From Alphaproteobacteria bacterium (lineage in GTDB: Bacteria; Pseudomonadota; Alphaproteobacteria; Reyranellales; Reyranellaceae), in contig JAFKFL010000029.1 in the NCBI GenBank assembly GCA_017308235.1, forward strand, positions 1 to 64,000: a DNA stretch of 64,000 bases, given 5' to 3'. The translations under genes were made by a program, and so were the position numbers. The first letter of the stretch is position 1; each line of letters begins with the position of its first letter. The notes below the pieces were generated by a model. That model was not told the origin of the DNA. It saw only the letters and a list, made by a program, of their open reading frames with translations, and searched no databases. Below are positions 60,469 through 64,000 of this stretch, piece by piece.

Positions 60469-60496
60469 CGACGGGGCCTTGAGAAAGGCCCCGTCG
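60469..60496 (+). promoter_or_regulatory. Perfect 12-bp hairpin with GAGA tetraloop between odc and hss
   Basis: CGACGGGGCCTT (60469-60480) pairs perfectly with AAGGCCCCGTCG (60485-60496) around GAGA, a GNRA-type tetraloop. There is no U-tract after it (CCGTTTATCG), so it is not a classic terminator. It may protect the decarboxylase mRNA end or partly reduce read-through to homospermidine synthase 44 bases on. Confidence 0.65.
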
Positions 60497-60540
60497 CCGT
60501 TTATCGACCATCCAACTGTCAAAGAGGGGAGAGCGCTGAA

Positions 60541-61983
60541 ATGGCGAAGAGGCCCGCGCGCAAGGTTTCCAACACGAAGTATCTCGGCTTCAAGGGCCGC
60601 ATGGTGATGATCGGCTTCGGCTCGATCGGCCACGGCGTGCTGCCGCTGATCTTTCGCCATATCGGCATCAAGCCGAGCCAGATCACGATCATCGCCGAGG
60701 ATGCGCGCGGCGGCCTGCCCGAGGTCAAGCGCTACGGCGTCGAGTTCATCGAGAAGCGGCTCACCCGGTCCAACTACCGCCAGGTGCTGGCCGGACGGCT
60801 GGACAAGGGCGACATGCTGGTCAACCTCTCGGTCGAAGTCGCCTCGACCGCGCTGGTCGAACTCTGCCAAGAGAAGGGCGCCCTCTACATCGACACCTGC
60901 ATCGAGCCTTGGCCGGGCGGCTACACCGACCCCAACCTCTCGGTGTCGCGCCGCTCGAACTATGCGCTGCGCGACACCATGCTCCGGCTGAAGCCGCGCT
61001 ACCGCGGCGGGCCGACGGCGGTGATCGCCCATGGTGCCAACCCGGGCCTGGTCTCGCACTTCGTGAAGCAGGCGATGGTCAACATCGCGCGCGACACCGG
61101 CCTCAAGGCTGCCGTGCCGACGACGCGCGAGGGCTGGGGCAAGCTCGCCCAGCGGCTCGGCATCAAGGTGATCCATATCGCCGAGCGCGACACCCAGGTC
61201 TCGCCGAAGCCGAAGGAGGTGGGCGAATTCGTCAACACCTGGTCGATCGATGGCTTCGTCTCGGAAGGCGGGCAGCCGGCCGAGATGGGCTGGGGCACGC
61301 ACGAGAAGGCGCTGCCGGCCGACGGCAAGCGGCACACCTTCGGCTGCGATGCCGCGATCTACCTGAACCGGCCGGGCCTGCTCACCCGCGTGCGCACCTG
61401 GACGCCGCTCGAGGGGCCGTTCCACGGCTTCATCATCACCCACAACGAGGCGATCTCGATCGCCGACTACTACTCGCTGAGCAACGGCCGGAAAGTCACC
61501 TACCGGCCGACCGTACACTACGCCTATCACCCGTGCGACCAGGCGATCATGTCCATGCACGAGATTTCGGGCAAGAACCTGCACCAGCAGAAGCGCCAAC
61601 GCCTGATCGTGGACGAGATCACCTCGGGACGCGACGAGCTCGGCGTTCTGCTGATGGGTCACAAGCGCGGTGCCTACTGGTACGGCTCGCAGCTCGACAT
61701 CCACGAGGCGCGGAAGCTCACGCCCTATAACAACGCGACCTCGATCCAGGTCTGCGCGCCGGTCCTTTCGGGCATCATCTGGGCGCTCGAAAATCCTAAC
61801 CGCGGCGTTGTCGAGGCCGACGAAATGGACTTCGCCCGCAACCTCGAGATCTGCATGCCCTATCTCGGCCCGGTCGTCGGCAAGTACAGCGACTGGACAC
61901 CGCTGCAGGACCGCGGCCGCCTCTTTCCCGAGGACCTCGACAAGTCCGACCCCTGGCAGTTCAAGAACTTCCGGGTGGTGTAA
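60541..61983 (+). CDS. hss: Homospermidine synthase
   Basis: 480 residues. Rossmann NAD site MVMIGFGSIGHGVLPL, then TCIEPWPGGYTDPNL, AHGANPGLVSHFVKQAM, HPCDQAIMSMHEISG and the C-terminal SIQVCAPVLSGIIWALENP fit bacterial Hss, which makes sym-homospermidine from putrescine. With the decarboxylase upstream it forms the alphaproteobacterial polyamine pathway. GGGGAGAG precedes the ATG; a longer open frame starting at 60346 is unsupported. Confidence 0.95.
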   Translation: MAKRPARKVSNTKYLGFKGRMVMIGFGSIGHGVLPLIFRHIGIKPSQITIIAEDARGGLPEVKRYGVEFIEKRLTRSNYRQVLAGRLDKGDMLVNLSVEVASTALVELCQEKGALYIDTCIEPWPGGYTDPNLSVSRRSNYALRDTMLRLKPRYRGGPTAVIAHGANPGLVSHFVKQAMVNIARDTGLKAAVPTTREGWGKLAQRLGIKVIHIAERDTQVSPKPKEVGEFVNTWSIDGFVSEGGQPAEMGWGTHEKALPADGKRHTFGCDAAIYLNRPGLLTRVRTWTPLEGPFHGFIITHNEAISIADYYSLSNGRKVTYRPTVHYAYHPCDQAIMSMHEISGKNLHQQKRQRLIVDEITSGRDELGVLLMGHKRGAYWYGSQLDIHEARKLTPYNNATSIQVCAPVLSGIIWALENPNRGVVEADEMDFARNLEICMPYLGPVVGKYSDWTPLQDRGRLFPEDLDKSDPWQFKNFRVV

Positions 61984-62043
61984 CGAGCCTTAGGCTCTTG
62001 GCGGATTTCTGCTTGTTCAGCTTGGCTCGAGTCTCGCTGTCGC

Positions 62044-62589
62044 TCAGCGGCGGCGCTCCTGAATGGGCATGCCCTTGGTGACGGTATCGAGGTCGTAGGG
62101 TTTCTCCACCAGCGTCTCGGCGTCCCACATGCTGCGTGGGGCCGTGAGGAGGTCGCCATCGTAGACGTGGATGGCGGCGCTGATCTTGTCGAGCGGGTTG
62201 ACGACGGAGTGAACGATATCGCGTCCGAGCAGGGTGACGTTCCCGACGCCCAGCGCCTCGCCGCCCGCCGGCTCGATCTGGAATGTCTGCGCATCGGAAA
62301 GGCGACGCCAGAACATGTTGTCCTCGCGTCCGCCATACATGCCGATCACGGCCGCCATGCGATGGTCATGGGGCAGCGTGACCTGCTTCGGCGCCCACGC
62401 CAGCGTCAGCACCGTCAATTCAGGCGTCTGATGGAGGATCTGGACCCCGGCTTTGTCCGGTTCACCCAGCTCACGCACGATCGCCGCCGGATCGGAAACA
62501 GCTCGGCCCACGATTTCCACCATTGCCTTGCGCGAGCGCTCGGCCAAGGCGCCTCGAAGGTCGGCGATGAACTGCTCGCGGTCGAACAT
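62044..62589 (-). CDS. Cupin-fold metal enzyme, cysteine-dioxygenase-like
   Basis: 181 residues from ATG 62587-62589. Beta-helix with PHDHRMAAVIGMYGGREDNMFWRR (HxH metal site) and HSVVNPLDKISAAIHVY. This double-stranded beta-helix pattern is seen in cysteine-dioxygenase-like proteins of unknown substrate. N-terminal FDREQFIADLRGALAE is helical. It converges on hss. Metal and thiol substrate are not deducible. Confidence 0.7.
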   Translation of the reverse strand: MFDREQFIADLRGALAERSRKAMVEIVGRAVSDPAAIVRELGEPDKAGVQILHQTPELTVLTLAWAPKQVTLPHDHRMAAVIGMYGGREDNMFWRRLSDAQTFQIEPAGGEALGVGNVTLLGRDIVHSVVNPLDKISAAIHVYDGDLLTAPRSMWDAETLVEKPYDLDTVTKGMPIQERRR

Positions 62590-62672
62590 GGCGTTCCCCA
62601 AAAGTGCCAGATGACGAACCCAGTCTGCCGGCCGTTTCGTTGGCCCACAAGCCAAACTGCGCTCCCGTGCCT

Positions 62673-64000
62673 TCAGCCGCCGGCAGCGGCTTGAGCCGAC
62701 GGAGCGCTTTCCTTCACGACCTCGCGCAGCTTGAATTTCTGGATCTTGCCCGACGGGGTCGAGGGCATCTGGTCGAGCACCATCAGGCGCTCGGGAATGT
62801 ACTGCAGGGCGACCTTCTGCGATTTCAGGAAATCGATCATTTCCCTGAAGTCGATCGACTGGCCGGACTTGGTCACGATCACGGCGCAGGCGCGCTCGCC
62901 GAGGCGTTCGTCGGGATAGGCGACGATCGCGACTTGGCCCACGGCGGGGTGCCGATAGAGCAGGGCCTCGATCTCGACCACCGGGATGTTCTCGCCGCCG
63001 CGGATGATGACGTCCTTCGACCGGCCGTCGATCCTGACGTAGCCCTGGTCGTCGAGCGAGGCGAGGTCGCCGGTGTCAAACCAGTCGTCGGCGTCCGTGC
63101 CGTTGAGATGCGGGCGATTGAGATAGCCGCCAAAGTTCGAGCAGGCGCGAATAAGGAGCCGACCTCTGGTGTCGTTGGGCAGTGGCGCGCCATCGGAATC
63201 GACGACGCGCAGCTCTACGCCGGGAAGCGGGCAGCCGCCGGTATTGAAGGCGCGCTCGTCGTCGTCATCGGGCTTGATGAGAGTTGCAGCGCCGTTCTCG
63301 GTCATGCCCCAAGCCGACACGATCTTGGTGCCGAGAGTCTTGCGGGCGCGTTCGACAAGCGGCCCCGGAATGGGCGCGCCGCCGCACAGGAAGATTTTCA
63401 GCGTCGGTACCGCGAGGCCGGTTTCCGCGACCATGTTGGAGAGATCGGTCAGGAACGGCGTCGAGGCCATCGTGAAGGTGGCGCCTTCGCTGCGGATCGT
63501 CTCGACCGCCTTGCGCGGCTCCCAGATGTCCTGCAGGAGCGCGCGGGCGCCGAGCGTGATCGGCATGAAAAGGCCGTACAGGAAGCCGGTCTGGTGCGCC
63601 ATCGGCGAGGCCATCAGGACGACGTCGTCGTCGCCAAGACGCAGGCGCTCAGCATAGGGGACGACGTTCGCCACGAGCGAATTCGACGAATGCATCACGC
63701 CCTTGGGCTCGCCCGTCGTGCCGGACGTGTAGATGATCTCGGTGATGTCGTCCGGCGCCGGCCGGTTACGACGCAGGAGGGCCTGGGCCTCCGGCGTCTC
63801 GTCCTGCGCGCCTTCCAACAACGCGCCGAAATCGTTGCTGCCGTTGCCGCCGATGACCAGCACATGCCGCAACTCAGGCAGGGCCGACCGGAGGTCGGCG
63901 ATCATTTGCTCGTAGTCATGCCCGCGGAAGCGCTTGGGCACGATCAAGACCTTACTTTGCGCGTGCTTCAGCATGAAGGAGAGTTCGCGCTCGCGGAAGA
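62673..64000 (-). CDS. Acyl-CoA ligase (AMP-dependent, cyclohexanecarboxylate-CoA ligase-like), 5' end outside
   Basis: C-terminal about 442 codons; the frame stays open to the right edge, so the N terminus is missing. P-loop TEIIYTSGTTGEPKGVMHS, APHQTGFLYG-like SPMAHQTGF, WGMTENGAATL, DDWFDTGDLASLDDQGYVRIDGRSKDVIIRGGENI and the catalytic Lys in PSTPSGKIQKFKLRE are all present. It should make CoA thioesters of cyclohexanecarboxylate or medium-chain acids. An internal Met at 63974 is not the true start. Confidence 0.9.
   Translation of the reverse strand, partial: FRERELSFMLKHAQSKVLIVPKRFRGHDYEQMIADLRSALPELRHVLVIGGNGSNDFGALLEGAQDETPEAQALLRRNRPAPDDITEIIYTSGTTGEPKGVMHSSNSLVANVVPYAERLRLGDDDVVLMASPMAHQTGFLYGLFMPITLGARALLQDIWEPRKAVETIRSEGATFTMASTPFLTDLSNMVAETGLAVPTLKIFLCGGAPIPGPLVERARKTLGTKIVSAWGMTENGAATLIKPDDDDERAFNTGGCPLPGVELRVVDSDGAPLPNDTRGRLLIRACSNFGGYLNRPHLNGTDADDWFDTGDLASLDDQGYVRIDGRSKDVIIRGGENIPVVEIEALLYRHPAVGQVAIVAYPDERLGERACAVIVTKSGQSIDFREMIDFLKSQKVALQYIPERLMVLDQMPSTPSGKIQKFKLREVVKESAPSAQAAAGG

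Noticed and set aside
1..64000. Insertion sequence, prophage, CRISPR-Cas or tRNA gene
   Set aside because: No transposase, integrase, phage, Cas or cloverleaf pattern was seen on reading both strands; a tRNAscan or ISfinder run would be the formal check.

Overview
The window is about 64 kb of high-GC DNA with dense coding on both strands. It most likely comes from a soil or freshwater alphaproteobacterium. The evidence is a SAM-II riboswitch before metZ, a speF-type leader before an ornithine decarboxylase/homospermidine synthase pair, Bug-type solute-binding proteins, the argD-argF-hslO order, and a Caulobacter-like sphingolipid locus. A Bradyrhizobiaceae- or Reyranella-like lineage would fit, but the genus cannot be fixed from sequence reading alone. 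I saw no IS element, prophage, tRNA, rRNA or CRISPR array.

Layout. 1-9.5 kb: 5' end of an outer-membrane porin, then micro-ORFs and a complete kdpFABCDE high-affinity K+ uptake system. 9.6-18.4 kb: a CMD-family protein, purC, a JAMM-type metallopeptidase, a divergent copper pair copA/csoR around one CsoR operator, an HxlR regulator, a VOC protein, a Bug-type binding protein and a class III CoA-transferase. 18.4-28.2 kb: mostly single metabolic genes, an OpgC-like membrane protein overlapping an SGNH hydrolase gene, and a group with a cytochrome c, a Tat-type ferritin-like protein and an ECF sigma factor fused to an anti-sigma-like tail; it ends with a glycine-rich RRM protein. 28.8-42 kb: an acetolactate-synthase-like TPP enzyme, SAM-II/terminator/metZ, a TenA-like protein, acyltransferase 3, MarR/thioesterase, a CDF transporter, apaG, folE, argE, a methyltransferase, and the argD-argF-hslO operon.

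42.2-46.6 kb is a four-gene sphingolipid block: acyl-ACP synthetase, ceramide-reductase-like epimerase, dedicated acyl carrier protein and serine palmitoyltransferase. A GNAT-fold protein at 56.5 kb is a candidate bacterial ceramide synthase, which would place the core pathway in this window. Between the two lies an AraC regulator with a branched-chain-type ABC importer (47.9-53.1 kb). The last importer permease runs in frame into a domain resembling the small subunit of N,N-dimethylformamidase. The next gene encodes the iron-dependent large subunit. A strong ribosome binding site and ATG sit inside the fused gene, so both a tethered and a free small subunit could be made. This apparent transport-coupled amide hydrolase is the most unusual system here.

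58.9-64 kb: a structured leader with a small upstream ORF, ornithine decarboxylase and homospermidine synthase (homospermidine pathway), a cupin-fold protein and the 3' part of an acyl-CoA ligase gene that runs off the window.
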